NCBI GenBank assembly: GCA_019359115.1
Contig: JAHHHW010000083.1
Location: forward strand, 1-63,350
Length of the DNA: 63,350 nucleotides
Reading direction: 5' to 3'
DNA from: Pelatocladus maniniholoensis HA4357-MV3
Lineage (GTDB): Bacteria > Cyanobacteriota > Cyanobacteriia > Cyanobacteriales > Nostocaceae
Part shown: one piece after another, positions 9,201 through 15,534 of the stretch
How the letters are laid out: the number at the start of each line of letters is the position of its first letter
Position numbering within the stretch: position 1 is the stretch's first letter
Position numbers and translations under genes: made by a program
Notes under the pieces: model-generated
What the model saw: the letters and a program-made list of their open reading frames with translations, nothing else
Databases searched by the model: none
What the model was told of the DNA's origin: nothing

Positions 9201-9450
9201 CGGACTCAAAGGTCTGCTGCAAATCTCGCCGATCAACCTTGTTGATACTGCGGTAATCGGTAGTAGTGCTGTATTGCCATTCCTGTTCAATGAAGGTAGA
9301 AAGGAAATAGCGACTAGATATTTGCGAGGAGATCACAATTCCCCACGTCTGCTTCCTAGTAGTAAAAATGACTCTGCTACTAGCCCTGTATTAGAAGCAG
9401 CAGAACAACAAGAAGTTGAGTTACAAACTGTTGCTGTTGTTGTCTGTTAG
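6274..9450 (+). CDS. P-type cation-transporting ATPase with N-terminal HMA-like extension
   Basis: The 1058-residue membrane pump has all P-type signatures: LTGES near residue 298 (actuator), the PEGLP ion-binding kink near 416, the phosphorylated Asp459 in CMDKTGTIT, and the hinge GDGINDAPALKAADVGIAMG near 755. PEGL together with the C-terminal membrane bundle places the core with P2-type (Ca2+/monovalent cation) pumps rather than P1B metal pumps, which use CPC. Residues about 20-90 look like a degenerate heavy-metal-associated fold, and a Lys-rich linker leads into the cation-ATPase N-terminal domain. Total length is above the roughly 900 of usual P2 pumps because of this extension. It stands alone, with about 195 bp upstream and palindromic repeats downstream. 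The ion is not assignable. Confidence 0.9.
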   Translation: MNNHCNISRRSRAAFVRALHTAVKGRARYKINGLQGSEAFKKYLELRLSEVQGITQVSANPSTGNVLVLYQPGQTVLALAAQIEHLVIEYTKQSQHSIVKATKKINRFPKKAKKPASNKKSHQLTANTHQQEIATWHLKETDAVITELKTSQESGLTTNKAQQKLKQYGPNALPEAHPRSGLSMFIDQFKSLPVGLLAVAAGVSVATGGLVDAVVIMGVVVINAAIGYATESNSEKVIRSLKNLVNPTAFVLRDRNIQEISAQEIVIGDILILKPGSYVPADARLLEARRLSIDESALTGESMPASKYAQTLVGENIALGDRTNMVYMGTLVTGGQGTAVVVATGKYTEMGNIQMMVSEATLPETPMEKQLDRAGSQLVMVSGAVCALFFGIGILRGNSLLQMLKSSISLAVAAVPEGLPTVATTTLALGIANMRKHNVLIRRLDAVETLGSVQTICMDKTGTITANRMTVVELCTDNKCIQASADELLFGKEAVNPYENEQLLKLIHVLTLCNESEVEKEGDEYTVRGSATENALIDVAIKGGVNVPNLRANYPRLKINHRSQERNYMATLHTTPDEQQKLIAVKGSPSEVLSLCSWQIKNGEKVPLTEADKQVIENDNDDMAGKALRVLGVAYQLDETEKIHTRDLIWLGLVGMIDPIRNGVQDLMGGFHQAGIDTVMITGDQSPTAYAIGKELNLSKGEQLQILDSTHLNNLEPEVMKGLLHRVHVFARISPANKLQVVQALQSSGKVVAMTGDGINDAPALKAADVGIAMGHTGTDVAREVADVILEDDNLETMIIAVSHGRTIYNNIRKSVHYLLSTNASEIMVMLAATTAGIGHPLTAIQLLWVNLVSDIFPALALAMEAPEPDVLLTPPRDPKEPIIRSSDFGRILVESAALSASTLAAYWYGITRYGFGPQASTIGFMSLTIAQLLHTYTCRSQTHTIFSKEKLPPNKYLNIAIGSSLALQILAAIVPGLKGLLQISPINLVDTAVIGSSAVLPFLFNEGRKEIATRYLRGDHNSPRLLPSSKNDSATSPVLEAAEQQEVELQTVAVVVC

Positions 9451-9519
9451 TGGATATTGAATAAAGTCAAAGAATTTTCTTAAGTTATTGATTTGTGATT
9501 TGTGAGAATCACAAAGCCC

Positions 9520-9553
9520 AGATCCCCGACTTCGCAGGAGTTGTCGGGGATCT
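9520..9553. terminator. hairpin repeat downstream of the ATPase gene
   Basis: AGATCCCCGAC and GTCGGGGATCT form a perfect 11-bp stem around a 12-base loop. This is a common type of cyanobacterial dispersed palindrome and may also end the ATPase transcript, although no U-tract follows. Confidence 0.5.
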
Positions 9554-9645
9554 TGTCTATCACGAAGGGATTACAGCAATAACTTTTAAGATTTACAACT
9601 CCTATTTAGACAGGACTTACACAACTGGCATATTATTTTAAGTTC

Positions 9646-9692
9646 GTAGTAAGGACTTTAGTCCTTATTTTGAGGACTAAAGTCCTTATTAC
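9646..9692. repeat. compound palindromic repeat of the AAGGACTTTAGTCCTT type
   Basis: The left arm GTAGTAAGGACTTTAGTCCT and a right arm that is its reverse complement but for one base enclose a short T-rich spacer. Each arm also contains its own palindrome around GGACTNNAGTCC, so one long hairpin or two short ones can form. It ends only about 20 bases before the metK paralogue start and could affect its leader. Confidence 0.7.
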
Positions 9693-9712
9693 AAACAAAA
9701 CATTAAATTTTT

Positions 9713-10915
9713 ATGAAAAAAGACTTCATGTTTAGCTCGGAATCCGTGACTGAAGGACACCCGGATAAACTTTGTGATCAAATTAGCGATGCAATTGTTG
9801 ATAAATTCCTGCAAAAAGATCCTTATTCTCATGTCATTGCAGAATGTGCAGTTGCAACGGCGATAGTATTTATTGCTGCTAGATTTGAATCGGATGCAAT
9901 TGTAGATTTTACGAAAATTGCTCGCAAAGTAATTGAGCAAGTTGGTTATGATGAACCTGACTTTAATGCGAAAACTTGTAGTATTGTCACTAGTGTTAAA
10001 GAATTGCAATCTAGCAGCTATCGTTATTGGGACGCAAAGAAATTATCAGATGATGAAATTGAGTTAATTCCAGCTACAGATCAGGTGACAGTATTTGGTT
10101 TTGCTTGTAAGCAAACTCCTGCTTTGATACCACTTCCGATATGGTTGGCGCACCAATTAGCTAGGCGACTAACTAATGTACGACACGAGAAAATACTTCC
10201 TTACATTGCACCGGATGGTAAAACTCAAGTCGGGATTGAATATCGCGATCGCAAACCCTACAGAATCCACAGTATCTCAATTCTGGCTAGTAAAAAGCCT
10301 AGTTCTACATCAAATATTGCTGATGAAAATACACTCCAGCAAGAAGTTAAAGAGATCGTCATTGATCATGTCTTTGCAAAAGCAGAATATCAGCCTGACG
10401 ATAAGACGAGAATATTTATTGACTTTGATCAACCTTTTGCGATTGGCGGCCCGTCTGTACATTCGGGGTTAACTGGTAGAAAGAATGCGATCGATACCTA
10501 CGGAGAATATTCTCGCCACAGTGGTGCTGCTTTAAGTGGTAAAGATCCCACCCGAATAGATAGGGTTGGTGCTTATGCTGCACGTTATGCGGCGAAAAAT
10601 GTTGTCGCAGCAGGTTTGGCTGAAGAATGTGAAGTGCAGCTAACTTACTCAATGGGATTAGCTAGACCTGTCAGCATTCAGGTAGAAACCTTTGGTACAG
10701 GCAAAATTTCCGATGAAGAAATTACGGTACTGTTGGAAAAGAATTTTGATTTTCGCTTGGCGGGAATTATCAAGAAATTTAATTTGCGGTTGTTGAGTGC
10801 GATCGCTAAAGGCGGATTTTATCGCAAACTAGCCGTCTATGGTCATGTTGGTAGGATGGATCTGGAAAATGTGCCGTGGGAAGAGACAGATATAGTTACG
10901 GCTTTACTAGGATGA
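9713..10915 (+). CDS. metK: S-adenosylmethionine synthetase, divergent paralogue
   Basis: The 400-residue protein carries the methionine adenosyltransferase blocks [13 protein letters not shown] (residues 15-27), [12 protein letters not shown], the P-loop-like GKTQV, [31 protein letters not shown] and [16 protein letters not shown]. The enzyme makes S-adenosylmethionine from methionine and ATP. It departs from the housekeeping cyanobacterial MetK: the motif GGPxGDxGLTGRK reads [13 protein letters not shown], putting His at residue 250 where a metal/substrate-binding Asp is expected, and GGGAF reads SGAAL. This fits a distinct MAT subclass seen in some bacteria, so activity is plausible but not certain. 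The usual metK should be elsewhere in the genome. It has no cotranscribed partner. Confidence 0.88.
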   Translation: [400 protein letters not shown]

Positions 10916-11086
10916 AATCCTTAAATATGTTGTGATCTAGGTGGTTAACTGCATACATTGTAGGTAGTTCACACCACCAAATCTGCCTTGACCTGTGTGT
11001 CTACACTTACTCTGTATAAGAATTGTAGAGGTTAAATAGCAGAGATTTACATACATGTTATTTTTGCATGATGTTATGATTAGATT

Positions 11087-11183
11087 ATCGAGAATTATTT
11101 TCGGCTATGTGAATGAAATTTATATCTAAACAAACGCCTCTCCGAATCTAAATCTCTATATTTTTTGATTCAGGAGATTTTTT
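11087..11183 (+). promoter_or_regulatory. conserved 5' leader of RRM gene 1
   Basis: Two blocks, 11087-11112 and 11138-11160, are repeated base for base upstream of the second RRM gene. AAATCTC at 11150-11156 is complementary to GAGATTT at 11174-11180, which contains the ribosome binding site, and TTCGG in the first block can pair with CCGAA in the second. Cold control through the 5' untranslated region is known for Anabaena rbp genes; its use here is inferred. Confidence 0.6.
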
Positions 11184-11435
11184 ATGTCAATTTATGTTAG
11201 TAATCTATCTGATGAAATTGAAGAAAATGACCTCAAACGAATTTTTTCTGAATATGGATATGTTAATAAAATTCAAATATCTCTGAACCAAAAAACTGGT
11301 GAGAAGAGGGGATTTGCGGTTGTTGAAATGGCTACAGGCACTGAGGAAGCAGAAGCAATTCGAGCTTTGAGAGGTATTGAGTTGATGGGATATAGCCTCA
11401 AAGTTAATAGAGCCATGACTGAGTACAGTATTTGA
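11184..11435 (+). CDS. RRM-domain RNA-binding protein (cyanobacterial Rbp type)
   Basis: The 83-residue protein is a single RNA recognition motif: RNP2 is IYVSNL (residues 3-8) and RNP1 is KRGFAVVEM near residue 40, followed by the usual ALRGIELMGYSLKVNRA ending. It has no glycine-rich tail, unlike cold-induced RbpA1-type proteins, so it matches the short tail-less class. Such proteins bind RNA and are linked to cold response and mRNA localisation in cyanobacteria. GGAG sits about seven bases before the ATG within an imperfectly exposed leader. It is paralogous to the gene at 12033, with a zinc-ribbon gene between them. Confidence 0.93.
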   Translation: MSIYVSNLSDEIEENDLKRIFSEYGYVNKIQISLNQKTGEKRGFAVVEMATGTEEAEAIRALRGIELMGYSLKVNRAMTEYSI

Positions 11436-11632
11436 GAAATGTGTATGGAGTGACTAGAGAATTAATTATTTATAAAATAATTTGTTCTATTAAAAAAACA
11501 AAAAAACTGGCAATCAATGATATATAAAATTAACATTTTAACATTCAAGAATAATTGCGAAATAAATTACAAATTACTATCGTTATCTATGGTGAAAACC
11601 TCATCTGATTTCACCCAAATTTAGGATTAAAA

Positions 11633-11848
11633 ATGAAACTTTTATTCAATAGGTCGAGTCAAGCACTGACTCATTTTACAACTGATAACAGTCAAGCAAA
11701 TACAGCCACATATATTTGGGAATCTATGCAGAGTAAGCATACTTGTCCCTGCTGTTCATATACTCTACTGTGTCATATACGTTTAGGAGGTATTTACTGG
11801 CGTTGTGGTCATTGTTATCAAGAAATGCCAGCCCTTAGCATAGGATAA
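11633..11848 (+). CDS. small zinc-ribbon protein of unknown function
   Basis: The 71-residue protein has a C-terminal half containing CPCC and, 18 residues on, CGHC (TCPCCSYTLL, then YWRCGHCYQEMP), a typical two-knuckle zinc-binding pattern. The N-terminal half is polar and featureless. A start at the ATG at 11633 gives a compact product. It lies between two RRM genes, which suggests but does not prove a role in RNA metabolism. I do not recognise a named family beyond zinc-ribbon, although the even composition and Cys spacing argue for a real gene. Confidence 0.65.
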   Translation: MKLLFNRSSQALTHFTTDNSQANTATYIWESMQSKHTCPCCSYTLLCHIRLGGIYWRCGHCYQEMPALSIG

Positions 11849-11941
11849 ATGAGATCTACATTCGTCTGTAAGTGAAACAGGTAAAAGGCTGAATGTAGAA
11901 TCTCATAAGCGTAAATCAATATTCTATGTTAGGGTTAAAGC

Positions 11942-12032
11942 ATCGAGAATTATTTTCGGCTATGTGATTGACCACAATTAGCATCTCTCCGAATCTAAAT
12001 CTCTATACCTTAATTAGATATTGGAGATTCTT
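11942..12032 (+). promoter_or_regulatory. conserved 5' leader of RRM gene 2
   Basis: Blocks 11942-11967 and 11985-12007 match those of the first RRM leader exactly, while the sequence between them differs. AATCTC at 11998-12003 can pair with GAGATT at 12024-12029, which includes the ribosome binding site. Retention of both blocks in otherwise diverged spacers indicates function. Confidence 0.6.
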
Positions 12033-12302
12033 ATGTCAATCTATGTCGGTAATCTCTCTGAAGAGGTTCAAGAAGATGACCTCAAACAGATATTTTCAGA
12101 ATATGGATCTGTAATTAAAGTTCGCTTACCTACATGTCGGCAAAGTGGTGAGAGGAGAGGATTTGCTTTTGTAGAAATGAAAACAGACGCTGAAGAAGCA
12201 GCAGCAATTTACTCACTCTTAGACACTGAATTTATGGGTCGTAATCTCAGAGTTAATAAAGCTATTACGAAGGTAGACAAAAGATCATCGTCTCATGTGT
12301 AA
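12033..12302 (+). CDS. RRM-domain RNA-binding protein (second copy)
   Basis: This 89-residue single-RRM protein has RNP2 IYVGNL and RNP1 RRGFAFVEM, and ends shortly after RVNKAIT with a short basic tail. A longer frame opens at an upstream TTG at 12021, but the ATG at 12033 is chosen because the GGAGATTC ribosome binding site lies just before it and the product aligns with the neighbour copy from its first residue. It is about 55-60 percent identical by eye to the protein at 11184. The shared leader implies shared regulation, probably by temperature. Confidence 0.93.
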   Translation: MSIYVGNLSEEVQEDDLKQIFSEYGSVIKVRLPTCRQSGERRGFAFVEMKTDAEEAAAIYSLLDTEFMGRNLRVNKAITKVDKRSSSHV

Positions 12303-12473
12303 GCTGTTTATTGCATTACGCTTGCGGAGCAATTAGTTTATCACTCAACTATCTAATCTGTATATTCTTATTGGGCATTAGTCACAGAATTTAGCGTAGC
12401 TTACTTGTCAACATGCAATAGCCCAATATGAAGATTTACACTCCGCATTTGCTTTAGAAAAAATGGTGAGCTT

Positions 12474-12662
12474 GTGGCAACAGTAAATTATAAACTAACA
12501 GGAAAATATCTCCCACCTCAGATATTTATTTTAGGAATATGTTTCGTTCCTGGAGTAACTGAAGTTAGCAGCGAACAGTTAACTGAAATACGGCAATTTA
12601 TCAAGAATGATCGTTTGCTTCAGCATTATTTGGAGCAGAAAATTTTGGTTATCCAAGAGTGA
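12474..12662 (+). CDS. small hypothetical protein
   Basis: This is a 62-residue frame with GTG start. The pattern GKYLPPQIFILGICFVPGVTEV, followed by an amphipathic Glu/Lys/Leu-rich helix and a terminal strand, looks like a folded small protein rather than noise. There is no recognised family, no signal and no membrane segment. No clear Shine-Dalgarno is present, so the start is uncertain. It may be cotranscribed with the RRM gene upstream (171-base gap). Confidence 0.4.
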   Translation: MATVNYKLTGKYLPPQIFILGICFVPGVTEVSSEQLTEIRQFIKNDRLLQHYLEQKILVIQE

Positions 12663-12832
12663 ATTTCTCACCCATTAAACTTGCTTCGCTTGAACCTAAC
12701 CTGTTGCTGGCCATACTACAAAAGGTTTACCCCCATACCAGACATGGTGCAAGGAAAAACCCACTACTAGGAACGGTGGTCTTAGTAATCGATGAAATTA
12801 AACCTAAATAAAAGTTGAGGCATTGCTTGATC

Positions 12833-13036
12833 ATGGGTTTTAAGTACAAATGGAAAAATGGCTCTGCGCCTTCCCGTGACAAGGCAGCACGCAGCAAGTA
12901 TCTACTGGAAGAAGGGCAGTTTAACAACCAAAAAGACAGAAATCTAGCAGAACAAGAAGCTCGCAAACACTTGGGTGTACCAACGCGAATTCCAGACGAT
13001 GATCGCTCTATACTGGGGTATTCACAAGACTGGTAA
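12833..13036 (+). CDS. small hypothetical protein
   Basis: A 67-residue basic and polar protein starts at an ATG (MGFKYKWKNG) and ends DDDRSILGYSQDW. A longer frame from a TTG 18 bases upstream is possible but less likely. Charge-rich composition (SRDKAARSKYLLEEGQF, KDRNLAEQEARKHLG) suggests a soluble, partly helical protein. I do not recognise the family. It stands alone between small genes and a 640-bp gap. Confidence 0.45.
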   Translation: MGFKYKWKNGSAPSRDKAARSKYLLEEGQFNNQKDRNLAEQEARKHLGVPTRIPDDDRSILGYSQDW

Positions 13037-13682
13037 CAATCACATAGCTAAATCGCTCCTCCAGAATGAGAGGACTGATGTTAGTCACACTACTAACCTT
13101 TTGATATAGATAAGGCAAGTGGCGTGACTAAATTTTTGTGTTGCGATCGCCCAGCTTTAAATAAGCTTCGCAAATATACTAGATACGGCAGAAAGGCACT
13201 TACTAAAAGTTTTACCTCCGCAGTCACCTTTCATGCACAAAAACCAACATAACTATGAACCTACTGATAATGACATATGATGGAGATTAATTGAACTATT
13301 TAATTGCACTTCTCGAATTCATGTAATGTAGCGATCGTATGTTTATATTGCAGTAATTGATTTTACGCATTTTTTGGTAAAATGGAAGACTCCGTAACAC
13401 CTTTTTAAAATGTTAATTGACTTGCTGTTGTTTGTTAAAATACATTTTATTTTGTCAATGTTAGAGAATTAATTTAACGGGTACAGATGTTATAAGCAGT
13501 CTTTTACGAGCTTTGGTTAAGATGCTAGGCTATCAAAAGAAGCTTATATCTGGTTTAACATTTGAAGCTAAGTGTGGATATATGAAACAAACATTGGGTA
13601 AAGGTTTAATTAGGAAGGTAATACCATACTACTTGACTACTTGTCGTTCCAAACTTATGGTATAGGAGTTAAGTTATAAATT
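13037..13682. other. gene-free stretch before the three-gene cassette
   Basis: The stretch is AT-rich, with one HIP1 site near 13143. The only structure seen is an 8-bp inverted repeat, ATACCATA (13621-13628) with TATGGTAT (13656-13663), lying directly before the GGAG at 13665-13668 of the next gene. No RNA gene or open frame of note was found. Confidence 0.5.
13621..13668 (+). promoter_or_regulatory. leader inverted repeat beside the ribosome binding site of the cassette
   Basis: ATACCATA and TATGGTAT are perfect inverted repeats 27 bases apart. The right arm touches the GGAG that serves the first cassette gene. It could be a translational hairpin or an operator; this is positional inference. 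Confidence 0.4.
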
Positions 13683-14396
13683 ATGCTTAGTGCTACAGAC
13701 CTCAATAAAGCTATTGCTCAGTTAGTAATTTTTACACCAGATGCGTCAGCTTTCTCAGCTCCACAAGCGTTGGCACTAATTTTAGGAAAATATTCTCATC
13801 TCTATAATGGTAACGTTCAGGCACTACCCTTGCCAGAAGAAATACCTCAAGAAGTTCCTAGAGTCATTCTTCAGAGTAAGGATGGAACTCATAGATTGGA
13901 TTTATCACCTCTGCGGGTTACTTCTTATTGGATGCGATCTGCTGAAACGTTAGTAGAACCTGAAGACATACTTAGTACTTCAATAGAAGTATTAGAGCAT
14001 TATGTCGAAGGTATGGAAGCTCAAGTTGGTCGTTTAGCATTAGTGTTGACATGGATATATAAAGCAGAAAATCCCGCTAAATTAATTGTTGAGAGATTTT
14101 GTAAACCAGAGTTACAAACTACTATTTTTAATGAATCAGAAAACTTTGAGATTCATAATCATAAACACGTGAACTTGAAAAATTTTTCAGTTAATTCATG
14201 GATGCGTTGTAAGACTGGATTACTAATAATGAATAATGTTGAATCTAAAGGAGTTATAGTTGAACAAGATGTGAATACTCTTATTGAAGAAATACAACAG
14301 CACAGGTTTACATCTGAGGAAATAAAAACCTATTTTAAAATAGCAGCAGCAGAAGCTGAAGCCAACCTTCAAGTATATTTTCCTGAGGATATTTAG
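13683..14396 (+). CDS. unknown protein, first gene of a three-gene cassette
   Basis: The 237-residue soluble protein has no recognised catalytic motif. The layout of an N-terminal strand-helix unit (KAIAQLVIFTPDASAFSAPQ), then PRVILQSKDGTHRLDLSPLRVTSYW, then a long helix with VLEHYVEGMEAQ and RLALVLTWIYK, is reminiscent of the TIGR04255 family (sporadically distributed proteins of unknown role). That assignment is tentative. GGAG lies about 14 bases upstream of the ATG. The stop is separated from the next ATG by two bases, indicating translational coupling. Codon use is AT-rich compared with nearby housekeeping genes, which is compatible with transfer. Confidence 0.75.
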   Translation: MLSATDLNKAIAQLVIFTPDASAFSAPQALALILGKYSHLYNGNVQALPLPEEIPQEVPRVILQSKDGTHRLDLSPLRVTSYWMRSAETLVEPEDILSTSIEVLEHYVEGMEAQVGRLALVLTWIYKAENPAKLIVERFCKPELQTTIFNESENFEIHNHKHVNLKNFSVNSWMRCKTGLLIMNNVESKGVIVEQDVNTLIEEIQQHRFTSEEIKTYFKIAAAEAEANLQVYFPEDI

Positions 14397-14398
14397 CT

Positions 14399-15091
14399 AT
14401 GCTTGCAATCCATACACGAGAAGAACTGACTTCAAATAAGTCTGATAAAAATAATTTAGAGTTTTTAACAAAAGACGTAATTTCGTCTCTATTGTATCAT
14501 TGTGATAAAAGTTACAAGATCATAAATATTCAATCTAATCGCCAAAATTCTACGGAAGTAGTATATAGATTGCCACTACAATATCAAGATGCTAATACTC
14601 TGAGACTACTTACAGACTATATTCATCAAATTAAAAATGAGATTCAGCAAACTAAAAGCCTAGACAAACCTCAGATTATTCGAGAAAAACCGATTAAATC
14701 AGTAGATACTCTTCTGAAAGAAAGTAGTGAATCTAATCTTCAAATCACTCAAAGCCGTCTAATTGAGCTTTTACAAGAAGACAATGAAGATGATGAGGGC
14801 TTTTTAAAGCCTACTCCTTATGCTTTTGATAAAGCATGGAAATTAATTGCTGATGCATCTCAATTTATGAGAAACTGCTTTCCTAAAGCATGGGTTTCTA
14901 CAAATGATGAGGGTGGTATTCGACTTACATGGAGTCGATTAGAAAAAGAAGCAGAGGTTCGTTTAATCTGTGGTTCTGAACCAAACAAACCAACCTACCT
15001 TTACCACGAAAAGGGTGAAAAATACGGTGTTGTGAATGATGTATCAGGCTTAAGTTTAGCAGGTTGGCTACAGTGGCTAGATAAGGTGTGA
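14399..15091 (+). CDS. unknown protein, second gene of the cassette
   Basis: The 230-residue protein has two parts. Residues to about 130 are polar, with a linker rich in Glu/Ser/Lys (KSVDTLLKESSESNLQITQS). The C-terminal part of roughly 100 residues is compact: PYAFDKAWKLIADASQF, FPKAWVSTNDEGGIRLTWSR, EAEVRLICG, and YLYHEKGEKYGVVNDVSG ending in LAGWLQWL. This C-terminal unit looks like a conserved beta-rich domain I have seen in cyanobacterial hypothetical proteins, with no known function. The start is two bases after the first gene's stop, and the stop is four bases before the third gene's start. The product has no signal peptide. Confidence 0.75.
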   Translation: MLAIHTREELTSNKSDKNNLEFLTKDVISSLLYHCDKSYKIINIQSNRQNSTEVVYRLPLQYQDANTLRLLTDYIHQIKNEIQQTKSLDKPQIIREKPIKSVDTLLKESSESNLQITQSRLIELLQEDNEDDEGFLKPTPYAFDKAWKLIADASQFMRNCFPKAWVSTNDEGGIRLTWSRLEKEAEVRLICGSEPNKPTYLYHEKGEKYGVVNDVSGLSLAGWLQWLDKV

Positions 15092-15095
15092 ATGA

Positions 15096-15506
15096 ATGAA
15101 TGAACAATCTGCCTCTGGTAGGCCAAAGTCAGAACCTTTGCCTTGTAGCGCTATTGTTTATCGAGCATTACTTAAAAAGAGATGGCTGAATCAAGATATA
15201 GGAAGAGTAGAAGCTGGCGCTTATTTGCTGCGTGAAAAAGAAAAAAATAGAGGACTTTCTGTTAACATTGCTGCAATTTGCTCACCTCAGAAATGCGCTG
15301 GAAAGTTCGACAAGTGTTTTGGAGTAGCTAGTCTCCATGTTGGACGAATTCGTGAACTTGGCCTAGATGTGGTAGCTGATAAATATGATCATGCCTATAT
15401 TAAAGGTTTGCCATACAAGGATGATAATTTAGCTGAAGCTGAACGACTTGCTGGTTTGTTAGCCAAACAATCACGAATTGTTTGGCTAGATACTACCTTA
15501 TACTAA
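15096..15506 (+). CDS. unknown protein, third gene of the cassette
   Basis: The 136-residue soluble protein has a striking pattern: GLSVNIAAICSPQKC, then C-x-G-VASLHVGRIRELGLDVV, DHAYIKGLPY and AEAERLAGLLAKQSRIVWLD. Three cysteines (CSPQKC and the C of KCFGV) and conserved His/Arg positions suggest a metal site or an enzyme, but no family is recognised. Of three overlapping ATGs only the one at 15096 stays open. The gene follows the second by four bases, so all three are likely made together. Nothing indicates a secretion signal. Confidence 0.78.
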   Translation: MNEQSASGRPKSEPLPCSAIVYRALLKKRWLNQDIGRVEAGAYLLREKEKNRGLSVNIAAICSPQKCAGKFDKCFGVASLHVGRIRELGLDVVADKYDHAYIKGLPYKDDNLAEAERLAGLLAKQSRIVWLDTTLY

Positions 15507-15534
15507 GTTTTAGTTCTAACTTATTTTTGTAATC

